From: Proales similis
Lineage: Eukaryota > Rotifera > Eurotatoria > Ploima > Proalidae
Length of the DNA: 64,000 bases
Direction: 5' to 3'
NCBI GenBank assembly: GCA_019059635.1
Contig: JAGVRJ010000011.1
Span: forward strand, 310,001 to 374,000
The translations under genes and the position numbers were made by a program. Under the pieces are notes generated by a model that was not told the origin of the DNA, did no database searches, and worked only from the letters and a program-made list of their open reading frames with translations. Below are positions 1 to 10,309 of this stretch, piece after piece (the first letter of the stretch is position 1; every line of letters begins with the position of its first letter).

Positions 1-203
1 GACTTTTTTTTTTTTTGCTGTGCGCCAACTCTGTCTGTTTGATGCATTTTCAGAACGAGTGGCCTGATTGACATGTTAGAAGAGTCAGAGTGGTGTCGAT
101 AAAAGTCCATTTGGCTAGTTTTCCATGTTCGTCTCATCCGTTCATTTTTCCGTCTGATTTCAGAAGCGAGGTGCGAGTGCAGTGTTAGCTACGTTCGTCT
201 AAA
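1..203 (+). promoter_or_regulatory. 5' flank of the MASTL gene
   Basis: No coding sequence is visible. A T-run lies at 5-16, and two acceptor-like sites (TTTCAG near 52 and GATTTCAG near 163) precede the MASTL start at 204. They could end a 5' UTR intron or mark trans-splice acceptors. The window edge cuts off any upstream promoter. Confidence 0.35.
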
Positions 204-2554
204 ATGGTCTACGGAGAGCCGGCCATTGAGGATTTTGAATTTGTGAAGCCGCTCACGTCCGGCGGCTTTGGCAAAGTCTATCTGGGCCGTCGAAAGCGGC
301 AAAGCGACGAAATCTACGCCATCAAGGTGATGGACAAGAGTTTGATGGTGAAAAAGAACATGGCGCATCAAGTGGTCGCCGAACGGGACGCGCTGGCCAT
401 TTCAAAGTCGCCGTTTGTGGTCAAGCTCTTTTACTCGCTGCAGTCTAAAGAGCACATTTACCTCGTGATGGAGTACATGATCGGAGGCGATCTCAAGTCT
501 CTGTTGCACAAGCTCTATTACTTCGACGAGCAGATGGCCGCGTTCTATTTGTGCGAAGTTGCACTCGCTCTTGACTACCTTCACCAGCACGGCATCATAC
601 ATCGCGACATCAAGCCGGACAACATGCTGCTGAATGCGGACGGCCATGTGAAATTGACCGACTTTGGCCTTTCGGAGATAAACCACAAGATCACGCTGGC
701 GGACATATTGCCGAGTCCAAGAACGATCGGGCATCGTCGCTCGCTGGATCGCTGCATGGAACAGGAGAGCTCGATGGGAGACACAATGCTCGAGTCGAGC
801 GATTTGACCAAGTTGTCCAGCAACGCCACCAAGCACTCAACCGCCAGTCTCATGGCGTTCAACCCGTACGCGCACCATCGCACGCCCGGTCAGATAATGT
901 CGCTGACGTCCAACATCGAGTTTTCGCCCTACTCGATCAACAACGGCGACGAAGCGTCCGTCTGTCATTCGGCTGACACGAGCATCGAGCAAGAAAAGCG
1001 TTCAAAGCCGAGAAGCGAATGGATCCATCCGCACCGATCGCACCGTCATCGAAGCGTGAAGCTGATTCCGAACGCCGACGACTCGCTGCTCGCTCTGACC
1101 AAGTCGGAATCGATCAGACAGTCAGAGGCAGCAGACAGTGCCAGCCAGAGTCCGAACAACTCGTCCAAACGAAAGGCGTCTCACCATCATCATCAGCCAT
1201 ACTCGTCGGCTGTGGACATTTGCCAACGAAGACAGACTCCGCTCAGATGGTCCAAGCGCTCCCAAAACAAGCTTCGCTTTTCGTTCTCGGCCAAACGACC
1301 GTTCCGTCCGCTTCTCAACGGTTTGTTGATTTCCTATTCAATCTACCGCTCTTCATTGAGCCGCTTTGATCAAAAGGGAAAAATCTGACCAAAACACCTC
1401 CGTTGGCCCCCGTGGCTCTTGAATACGAAAAGGCGGACTCTTTGTGCAAATCGAGCACAACAGACTCAAATGAGCCTCAAACCGAGTCGACCAACCTCAC
1501 AGGTCAATTCAAGCTGGTCAATTTAAACCAAGAGGAGCAAATATGCGCCAAGCCGGTTCATTCAGTTTTGAAACGAACCCGATTCGAGCTGCAGAAATGC
1601 TCATCGGGCAACAATTTGATCAAAGAGCCGTTCGCTGGTCGAATAAGTTTGTCGCCGATTGAAAATAGACAATTCAAGAGCTCGCCGCTCAAAGTCACTC
1701 CGGACAGGCATTCGTACAGACTGGCGCTCAATACAGATCGGAGTCAAGTGAAAACAGAGCCGACCAAATCAGAGGAAAAGAGTGAAGAAGGAGAAGTGGT
1801 GGACGGTCTTAGACAAGAGCTCGGCTCGCCAATCGAGCCAATCAACAAAGAAAAGCGAATCGCATTCTCGACCGACTTTGAAATGTCCAGGCGAGATTCG
1901 CTCTCGCCGCTCAAGCCGGCCTGGATGACTGGCGACAGTGCAGTCACACCGCCCAATCCGCACATTTCCTTCAGCTCGTCGTTTGCGCTAATGCATGCCA
2001 AAGAGCTGGCCGGATCACACTTCAAGTCGCCCGTGTTCAATCGGATGAACTCGAAAACGCCCAAAACGGTGAAGAAACGCGGCGTGTTGTTGAACATTGA
2101 AAAAGAGAAAAGTCGCCACGTGTTCGGCACTCCGGACTATTTGTGTCCAGAGCTGTTGATGGGCAACGAGCACGACGAGGCCGTCGACTGGTGGGCTCTG
2201 GGCGTGTGCGCATACGAGTTCCTCGTAGGCATCACGCCCTTCACTGACTCGACGCCTCAGCTCATATTCGAAAACATTCTGAACCACGCCATCGAGTGGC
2301 CAGAAGGAGACGAGGCGCTCTCGCCCTCCGCCTCCGACATGATACTCTCGTTGCTGAAGCCGGACGCGCAAGAACGCTTACGCCTCAAGCAGATCAAAGA
2401 CCATCCGTTCTTTGCCGGCATCGACTGGGAAAATCTGCTCAATCAGCAGCCGCCGTTCATACCGCGACCTGACCACAATCTGGACACATGCTACTTTGAG
2501 ACTCGCAACGAAATGCAAAACATTCAAATGACCGGCAGTCTGGTCCGTAAATAG
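204..2554 (+). CDS. MASTL: Greatwall-type serine/threonine kinase (MASTL)
   Basis: This is the AGC-family mitotic kinase Greatwall, which phosphorylates ENSA/ARPP19 to inhibit PP2A-B55 at mitotic entry. Exon 1 (204-1320) carries the N-lobe with a Gly loop (SGGFGKVY), the AIK lysine, the catalytic HRDIKPDN and the DFG-containing TDFGLS. Exon 2 (1377-2554) resumes with [12 protein letters not shown] and the C-lobe, ending KDHPFF and a short tail. A GT-AG intron at 1321-1376 joins them in frame (phase 1), giving about 764 residues. DFG and the P+1 loop are separated by about 450 low-complexity, Ser/Lys-rich residues. That split kinase domain is the hallmark of Greatwall and distinguishes it from other AGC kinases. 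The start is the first ATG in frame, with A at -3. Greatwall is absent from nematodes as far as I know, so the gene also bears on the phylogeny. Confidence 0.95.
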
Positions 2555-2916
2555 CCCTCGATTCTCTGTTTCCTTGCGCCGCCGTTCTCTTTTCGACTTT
2601 TTCCTTAATCGCGTCTCTCGTCTCTCTCTTATATTTAGATTAGTTTTATTGCGCGTCGACTTGAGTTGCTATTCAATTTTCTAGCGAATCTCTCACTTTT
2701 CTTCACTTTTATGCAATTTTCTTCTCATTTATTACAAGCTGGCTGGCTGGCTTACTCGATCGACGAGTGACAGCAGCCTTCGTCATTAAACTGATTTGTT
2801 GTTGTAATTGTTTATTTCTCTGGCTTTTATTTTTTTTTTTCGCTTCAGTTCTAATTTCTGCACGAGCAGGTCTAGATTTGGTGGGTAGGAAGTTTTGATT
2901 TGATTTTTAGCTGCAT
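2555..2916. other. Convergent 3' flank between MASTL and the saposin-like gene
   Basis: A T-rich stretch with a T-run near 2830 holds the 3' ends of two convergent genes. I see no gene in it. Confidence 0.5.
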
Positions 2917-4286
2917 TTAGCAGATCTTAATTGCTTGGCACACTTTGAGCGGATCAGCGAACTGAATCAAAAGCTGAACGAGGTAAGTGCCGTAGGTGTT
3001 GACCAGAGCGTTGCACTCGCTCTTTAGATTGGCAGGCGCAAGTTTGCAAACGTTGTCCAAAGCGTTCACAATAGCCGCGTCGGTCTTGTTATTCTTCAGC
3101 TCGACGTCCAAAAACTGAACCGCATATTGGCAGACGGTGCACAGCAGCGGGTTCTGTTTGACGGCCACTTCTGCAAGCGAATTGCTGATCCAGTTTAGCT
3201 GTGGCAAAAACAAAGTCAAAGCTCTTACTGATTTGGGTCTTCTTTTGGCACAAGCCGATCAAGTCGCAAAGTTTCTCCGGATCCTATAAACAAACAAGGT
3301 TGTGAGGCTGAGGCCAGGGCAGCGACTCATGGACTCACCACTCCGTTGGCCAAGTAGCGGAGAACAAGAGGGCCATAGCTGTTGATGATCGACTGGCACT
3401 AGACGAGACCGACTTTAAATGGAGAGAGAGAGCGAAATTTTCAGATCAAAGCCTCACGGTCTGAGAGTATTGGCCGGTAGCGTTGCACAGATGGGTGTCG
3501 ATGTATTGAAGGATTTCGGCCTAGGAAGCGACAAATTGTGAGATTGCTTCTCTTATCGCAGATCGTGATCGCTTACCTCGCTGGCGTTGGACGCGAGGAA
3601 AGTTTTCACCTGTGTGAAGACGCTCTTGCAGAGGAGGCAGTCGACAGCATCGCTCTATGAACCGCGCGTCAAAATCGTTTCACTCGCTCTAGAAAGTGAT
3701 TTAAGGCCTACCATCGGCTTGAGGGTAGAATGTTGAACTTGCGACGTTCGGCACAAGCCAATGAAATTGCAGATCAAAGCGGGCACCTTCAAATTTCTGA
3801 GTTGAGAAAACCCACAAGCGCAAATGTCAAATGTTGGAGCCTTACGGTCTTTTGGCTGAGCTCATAGAAGATGAGCGGGCCGAATTGCTGGACATACTGA
3901 ACACAAGTGCTGTTCAAGCTTCCCAATTTGCCGCACAATTCACGGTCAATAAGTTGAATGACTTCAGCCTGTTGTCAGGCACGTCAAGCTTGACCGATTT
4001 GAGAGGCCGAGTTGGCGCCTTTACCTGAGTTTTGTTTTGCTCAATGAACTGCTGAGCCTCGGTCATGACGAGGTTGCAGATCTCGCAAGCGGTTCCCTTT
4101 TATTTTTCGTGATGGCGAGCTTCTTGTTTCTTCTTGAATCGGCTTACCTCGACGGGCTTTTTGGAGGCGGCCAAGCTGCCATTGGCTGAAGGTTCGAGTT
4201 GTTTTACTAAAGCGCCTCGTCAGACAGACAGCGTTCAACTTACCGAGGCAAGCCAGAACAAAAGCGCTGATGAAAAGCTTGAGCAT
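2917..4286 (-). CDS. Secreted three-domain saposin-like protein
   Basis: The product is a prosaposin-like protein of tandem saposin-B domains. Such domains bind lipids, activate lysosomal hydrolases or permeabilise membranes. Exon 1 (4244-4286) encodes the signal peptide (MLKLFISAFVLACL) and exon 2 (4148-4206) a short linker. Exon 3 (4025-4096) opens domain 1 with CEIC and ends on the donor at 4024. Further small exons give domain 1 (LCGKLG.. to ICNFIGLC), domain 2 (CLLCKSV.. to LCDLIGLC) and domain 3 (LCTVCQYAV.. to VCQAIKIC, stop 2917-2919). Each domain has the paired-Cys CxxC start and xxxC end of the family. Introns are about 35-60 bases. The exons I checked join in frame: 43+59 bases make 34 codons and exon 3 makes 24. 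Prosaposin proper has four domains, so this is a shorter relative. The lipid or hydrolase partner cannot be told. Confidence 0.85.
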
Positions 4287-4776
4287 CTCGAGTCAAGTCA
4301 GTAATTGATTTGGCAAAACTCGGTCGCTTCTTTAAATAGAGAGAAGCAAACTGCCGATGAGAGAACTGCAGGTGATATAATCTCGATTCGCATAATATTC
4401 GCCGCTTCAAATCAGATAAGTCAACTTGAATAGGAGTAACGGTTCCGATTGAAATTCTCTGAACCTCCTACGTTGACTTGAGTTGGCTTGTTGGGGTGGT
4501 GGTTATCTCCAAGTTTGTTAATGGGAGTGTACAAAATAACAACAATAGAGTGGTAAATCACGCTTTAAGCTTTCGGTGCAAACCTGGCCTTGGTCGAAAA
4601 ACACTCACTGATCACTCAGGGATGTTAAACCGCTTGACGTTGTAGGCTGAGCAAATGTCGCGTTTGTTTTGCAACGCGCCGAAGAAAACATGTGGATCTC
4701 AATCGGTGACGGGCAATGCATTCGAGGAGGTTTCCCAACTTGAAATTTGTGAGATAGTCGCCGTCCGAACCAGAGA
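4287..4776. other. Divergent intergenic region, saposin-like gene / UTP6
   Basis: This short region between divergent starts should hold both promoters. Apart from the TATA-like box and the GATA-type motif listed separately, I see no gene or repeat. Confidence 0.5.
4331..4338 (-). promoter_or_regulatory. TATA-like box of the saposin-like gene
   Basis: On the minus strand TATTTAAA lies about 45 bases upstream of the ATG at 4286, a normal place for a core promoter with a short leader. An AGATAA (GATA-type) motif at 4414-4419 lies further upstream and would fit gut-type expression. That last point is inference only. Confidence 0.5.
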
Positions 4777-7373
4777 ATGGCCGAGTTTGCTCAGAAAAAT
4801 ATCGAGGAAATGTCGCTCGAGGCCGATCGAATGAGAAAGATCGGTCTCTTGAGTGTGGACGAAATTCGGTAAGTTCTCAGAGCAAACCTGAGTGAACCGT
4901 TGATCTTGGTCAGCATCAAGCCGTTTGAAAGAGCGATGATGAAGAAGCGAAAACGCTTCGAGTACAAGCTCCAACGCCGTACGAAGGAGAAAGGCATCTA
5001 CCTTGAATACATTCAATACGAAATCGGAGTCTTGAAGCTCGTTAGACTGAGACGAGAGGTAAGAGCTCAACAGGGCTGTTGGCCATCAGTCATAAATGAA
5101 CGAAATTTGAAGAAAAAAAGAATCGAGCTGGACAAGGACGAGATCGACAAGGCGATCGCCCTTCGAATTTACCAACTTTTCCGGGTAAGACTGCATTTCT
5201 GCGCACGAGCTTGATTTATAGCCACTTGGCTTTCTAGATCGCTTGCTTCAGATTCAAGAACGATGTGAAGATTTGGCTCAGTCACATTGAGTTTGCCAAG
5301 TCGAACGTAAGGCCTCCTCCAACTCACTCTCGTTTCGTCCGTGCTAAACCGATTCGGCGCAACAGATGGACAAAGAGCGAGTGAGCAAGATTTACGTGTC
5401 CATGCTGCAGGTGCACAGCAAAAAGCCCGACTTGTGGATAATGGCGGCCAAACACGAGTTTGAGGTCAATGAATCAGTAGAGAGCTCTCGAAGCCTTTTC
5501 CAACGAGCGCTTCGATTCCTGCCGCAGTCGAGCAAACTCTGGTGCGAGGTAGCGCCCTCCTTCTCGTCTTCTTGCACTTGTTCGCTTCAATTTCGCCTCA
5601 AAGTACTTTCGAATGGAGCTAATGTGCGTCGAGCTGATCCTGAAGAGGAAGAAGCTGCTCGGCATAGACAGTCAAACAGAGACGGACAGCGCCGAGGATG
5701 CGATACTCAACTGCCAAGTCGCGCTGGTCGTGTTCAACAACGCCGTTAAACACATTCAAGGTTGCTCTAGAATTTCCTATTCCAAAAGCCTGACTCACAG
5801 AGATAAATCATAGATAAATTGGCCGAGACGATTGAGAGGCTCATTCAGATTGCCAATCAATTCGAGTTCTGCACCAATTTGATCGAGCAGATTTATGAGA
5901 GGTAAACTGGCCAGTGGATTAAATTGAACATCGAGCACATGAAACGAGCACTTGGCTTGAAAAGACTCAGAACAGACGAGACGCTCAAGAACAGCGAAGA
6001 AGTGCACTCGATCAGAGCGAGGCGAAGTCTGATGGGCGAAGCGCGAATGCTGGAAAGATGCAAGAAAAGCGGACAGACTGCGGGTCAGTGATTGAATGAA
6101 TAATCGCACCAGCCAGTGGGTCAAGTGACTTGGATCTGTTTAGACTTTGCGGTCATTGACTTGGAGAACCAAGCGAACCAGTGCTTCCTGGCCTCAATCT
6201 CCACTCTGAACAGCTGCAAAATGCATCGCATTTACTTGCAGTTCTGCATCGAGCGTCTCAACATTCCGTCGCAATTTCTGAACGAAGAAGTAAGTAAACG
6301 CAGAGCTCGCTCGGTCTCCTATCAGTATCGCTAATTCGAATCAAAGAGATTCGAGCGCTTTCACTTGGGCGCCAAGCGCGCTGCGGATGCTCAACTACTC
6401 GACCTTGACATTCGACTTGTTTGGGTGAGTTTCGCATCCTCGTTTGTCGAGCACCCCTTTTGCAATCGATTTGCACAAAATAGATTGAGAAAATGATCCA
6501 ATTCGGCCGAATAGACGAAGCCAACGCTCAAATAAAAAACTCTCTGAGTCTGCACCCGAACAACGCCGACTTGTGGACGCTGAATCTAAAGCAAGCAATT
6601 AGTGCCGCTCGAGACCAAGTAATCGACGTATTCAGATCTGCCCTCAAAGCTGTGCCAGTCAAAGTGAGAGCTCTTTTACGCCCTTTCTCTCTCTCTCTGC
6701 CACTTGGCTAATGGCGCTCTCAATCAAAAGGAAAGTAAAAAGCTCTGGACCGCGATCACTGACTGGTGCCTGCTGCACCAAACAGAGCAGACCGAGTCAA
6801 TTTTAAAAGTAAGAGAACGCTCGCAACCGAAGAGGCGCAAGTTTGAAACCGATTCGAAAGGAAGGCGCCGGCTCGAGTAATTCAGAAGTGGCCAAACTGG
6901 CCAGACTGGCGCTTCTCAACTGGTCACTGCAGCAGACGAACGGCATCGAGCGAGTTCGATCGGTGTTCACCGAGTAAGAGTTGCCGACCATTGCAATCAA
7001 ATTGGCACAACAAAAAATATTAAATTCAAAGTTATCGGTCTGTTCCGCCCTTCGAGCTGCGCTTCTTTCTCGAGTACATTCAAATGGAAGAGAGCTTGCC
7101 AGTGCCCGATTCAAGTCGAATCGCCAGCGCATTTGAGGAGGCCATAAAACATTTCGGAACGAGCAACGACGGTGAGCTTTTTTTGCGACCAGCCAAGCAG
7201 AACTTGTTCTTATCTTAACCAAAGAACTCTGGCTCTCGTACATCCAGTTCAAGTATTTGCACTCGGGCGAGCAAGACGTGTCGCACATTTACTGGCGAGC
7301 ACTCAAGACTCTTCAGGCCGATCAGGTCGAGCGTTTCACGCAAAAATTTTGCCTTTTCAAAATAAAAGTCTAA
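4777..7373 (+). CDS. UTP6: U3 snoRNA-associated protein 6 homolog (HAT repeats)
   Basis: UTP6 is a component of the nucleolar small-subunit processome and helps 18S rRNA maturation. The N-terminus (MAEFAQKNIEEM.. RIGLLSVDEIR) followed by FEYKLQRRT and YIQYEIGVLKL matches animal UTP6 closely. HAT (half-a-TPR) repeats follow, e.g. LWIMAAKHEFE and LFQRALRFLPQSSKLW, and a last repeat ends KFCLFKIKV at the TAA (7371-7373). Exon 1 is 4777-4868 and exon 2 4914-5058, with about ten more exons split by 40-60-base GT-AG introns. The ATG at 4777 gives the conserved N-terminus. The TMC gene begins only 141 bases after the stop on the same strand, which is operon-like spacing. Confidence 0.93.
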
Positions 7374-7514
7374 AGCAACTCGACAGTTTGTGTGATTTGA
7401 ATCGCTCTCGGCCTGTTGACATTGGACGGATAATCGGTTCAATTTGAGTTCAATATCAGAGCGGTGGCGGCCAGTAATCGTCGCTCGTTTAGACACACAG
7501 ACTGAGCGTGAGAG

Positions 7515-10211
7515 ATGAGAAAGCGAGTCGAGAGACGAAATCGTCAAATAGAGCTCAAACTCAAACGCATGAGCGACTACCAAGAGGCAGAGGCGTTTGT
7601 CCGCTCTCTGCCTCTTCGCATCGAAGAGAAGCTTGAGCTCTACGAGACAAACTCGACTCTTCTCGAACTGCAGAGGCTCTCCCTCACCTATCGACTCAAC
7701 AGCAGGCAGCTTCTTCGGGTAAGTTTCAGTCAAGCATGAGCCAGCAAGGCCCAATCACTGTTTGCTTGTCCTTCTAGAGGCTGAACGAGGCTCGACGCAA
7801 GCTCGCTCAATTCAACAAACTCGTGACCAGTCCGCTCAGACACGCGATCGACAAGATTGAATGCGAGCGAGGCCTCGTAATCGCTTCGGCGTTCCGTTTC
7901 ACCGAATGGATCATCTGGCACAATTTGATCTCGTTCCTGTTTATTGTGGGCCCGATTCTGATCACCGTGCCAAGTTCGTCTCTATTCGAGCGTCTGACCA
8001 AAACCATCTACCACACTGAGACAGGCGCTGGCGCGCGTCTCAAGGTCTGCCGCTCAATCTAGCCTTTAATTGTGACGCCCGTTTCAAGCGACCAATAGAA
8101 ACTGATTCACTCGCTTTCCTACGGCGCCTATCCGACCAACGTTGAACTGTTCAATTCTATTCGCGTCCGCGTCGACTATGCCTACCTGATCGGAGGCGGC
8201 CTCTTTTTTGTCTACTGGACGATAGTAATCGGTTGCAAGTAAGCCGCTGCTGTCAGCCACCAGCAGTTTAATCGCTGAGGCCAATCTTAAGACTTTGCGA
8301 CTTGGTCAACCAGCATCTGGCCAGAAAAGAAGAAATCGGCGGTCGACGGCCCGTCCTCTCCAGCAAGCTCTTTTCTCATTGGCCGTATCTGTCGCAGAAC
8401 CCGCGCCAGCTCGAACGCAAGACTGACCAGCTCGGCTTCTTTTTACTGGTTAGCCTGAACTCATCCGTCCATCGGAATCTAATCAATTCCAGACTTGAAA
8501 GGAAATTCTGCAATCCGACCAAGAGAGCTCATCGAAGCATCACAAGCGTTCAGTTCTCATTCCTCATCTGATCCATTTGGCTGCGTTAACTTTGTCAACA
8601 GCCGCAGTTGCGCTGCTCAGCGTTCAGGCAAGTCGCTTGTTGGCTCTTTTCTTTCAAGTGATTGAACGCTGAAATCTGAATAGACTTTGTGGCAGCAAGA
8701 GAGGCCGCTGATCGTTGCATTGAGCATTTGCACCTTGAACTGGCTCGTTCGGCCTTTTGTAAGTTTGATCGAAAATGCCGAGAGTGGAAGCGAGTCAAGT
8801 CGAAAGCTGCTTCGACTGCTCCGGTAGGTCTCACTCTTTTCACTTCGCCTCCTCGTTCAACCGGTCTCGTCCAGGCTCTATTCGTTTCAGTTCATGTTTG
8901 TGTTTGCCGCGCAGATCGTCACACTCATCAGCCCGCACAACGTAAGCTCCTCTAGCAAGTCATACAAGAGCGCCCTCGCCCTCAAATCGCTCAAAAGTGT
9001 TGGGAGGACGCAGTGGCCGAGCTGGTCGTCATGACCTCTGCTATTCACTTGGTCTATCAACTGCTGGACCCTGTCTGGAGCCTATTCTTCATGTTGGTCT
9101 CTCGACTGACTCCCAACTCGTTCCAACTCACAGCTGTCTCGTCAAAAGGAGCTGCCTGCGACTGAAATTCGAATTCGACGAAGTGTCGTTCGCCTGCGAT
9201 CAAATTCTCTCGCAGACACTTATCTGGCTCGGCCTGATCTATTGGCCCCTGTTGACGCCTTTTCACCTTTTCAAACTAGTGCTCACATTCGCCCTTCAGA
9301 CGGTTTGTCCAACTCAAGCGTTCTTGCAGACAAATGGTGTCACTTGTCTCCTGTTTGCCAGCTGGCCGCCACGCGTCTGTTCAAGCAAGCCAAGAGGCCA
9401 GAGCGCAATCTGAGTCAGTTCATGTTCAACCTGATGTCGATCAATTTCGTCTGCTCGCTGCTCATTCACTCATTGACCAGTGTCTTGTGAGTTTCTTCAA
9501 ATCTGTTCTGAGCCAACCAGACGCGTTGAGGTTCCGATTCAGCAAGAGATCATCGTTCACAGAGTGCGGACCGCTCAGAGACAAGAGCTTTCCCACCCAA
9601 TGGGCGTATTTGAGCAAAATGAGCTCAAGTTTATCTCAGATGCCGGTGATCGGCTCACTGCACGGCCTGCTCGTCTCGCCCGCACTTGCTACGTTTACCG
9701 GCCTAATTCTGTCGCAAGTTCTTTTGCTTTTCTTATTTCAACGGTCGGAGCTCAACTCTGCTCACAGGGCTGTGCTCTACTCTTCGTACACAATCATGCT
9801 CGGACACGGCAAGTCGCTTGAATTGATGAAAAAGGAGCTCGAACTTGTAAGCGGTCTCGACTCGACACTCTCAAGCGTCCTCGTAATGTTTGACGCGTTC
9901 AGAAAATACTCAGCGGCGAATGGCTGCGTCAGCGCAAGCGAGAACTCGACGCCAAACTGAACCAGCAACGACTGAAGGCTTCCAGTACGAACCGAATCGA
10001 CCAGCAGACCGAAGGGTCTGAGCCAGAGGCCGACGAGAGCGAAGATCGACTTAGCCTGCGATGCCACATCACCAGTGACACAACCGGATCGGACGATGAG
10101 GGAACCGGCGTCTTGTCCGATTTGGCCGACAACTCGAGCAGCTGCTCAACCGAGTACAGTGGCTCTGATATTCGATCGGACGAGTCCGAGTTCAATTTCG
10201 CGCTCATCTGA
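7515..10211 (+). CDS. Transmembrane channel-like (TMC) protein
   Basis: TMC proteins are multi-pass membrane proteins related to OSCA/TMEM16. Some are mechanotransduction channel subunits. The cytosolic N-terminus carries SLPLRIEEK, like the LPMxLEEKR of TMC5/7-type members. About ten hydrophobic segments follow, e.g. near 7915-7975, 8180-8235, 8565-8630, 8700-8755 and 8880-8940. The TMC signature is present: CWEDAVAELV near 9000, then LIWLGLIYWPLLTPFHLFKLVL and LSQFMFNLMSINFV, then ECGPLRDK and a final membrane segment near 9690-9750. The acidic Ser-rich tail ends at TGA 10209-10211 after a frame-keeping intron (GTAAGC near 9847 to TTCAG near 9910). Introns are 40-60 bases throughout. The subtype is uncertain; the motif pattern leans to the TMC5/7 group. 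The N-terminus is short for the family. Confidence 0.85.
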
Positions 10212-10309
10212 CACCATTTCTCTAATTTTGCTTCTCACTGAAACTAATTCGTGGCCAAAACTGGTCCTAACTGCATCGCAACCGTCACTTTTGAGTTCTT
10301 CGTCTGGCA

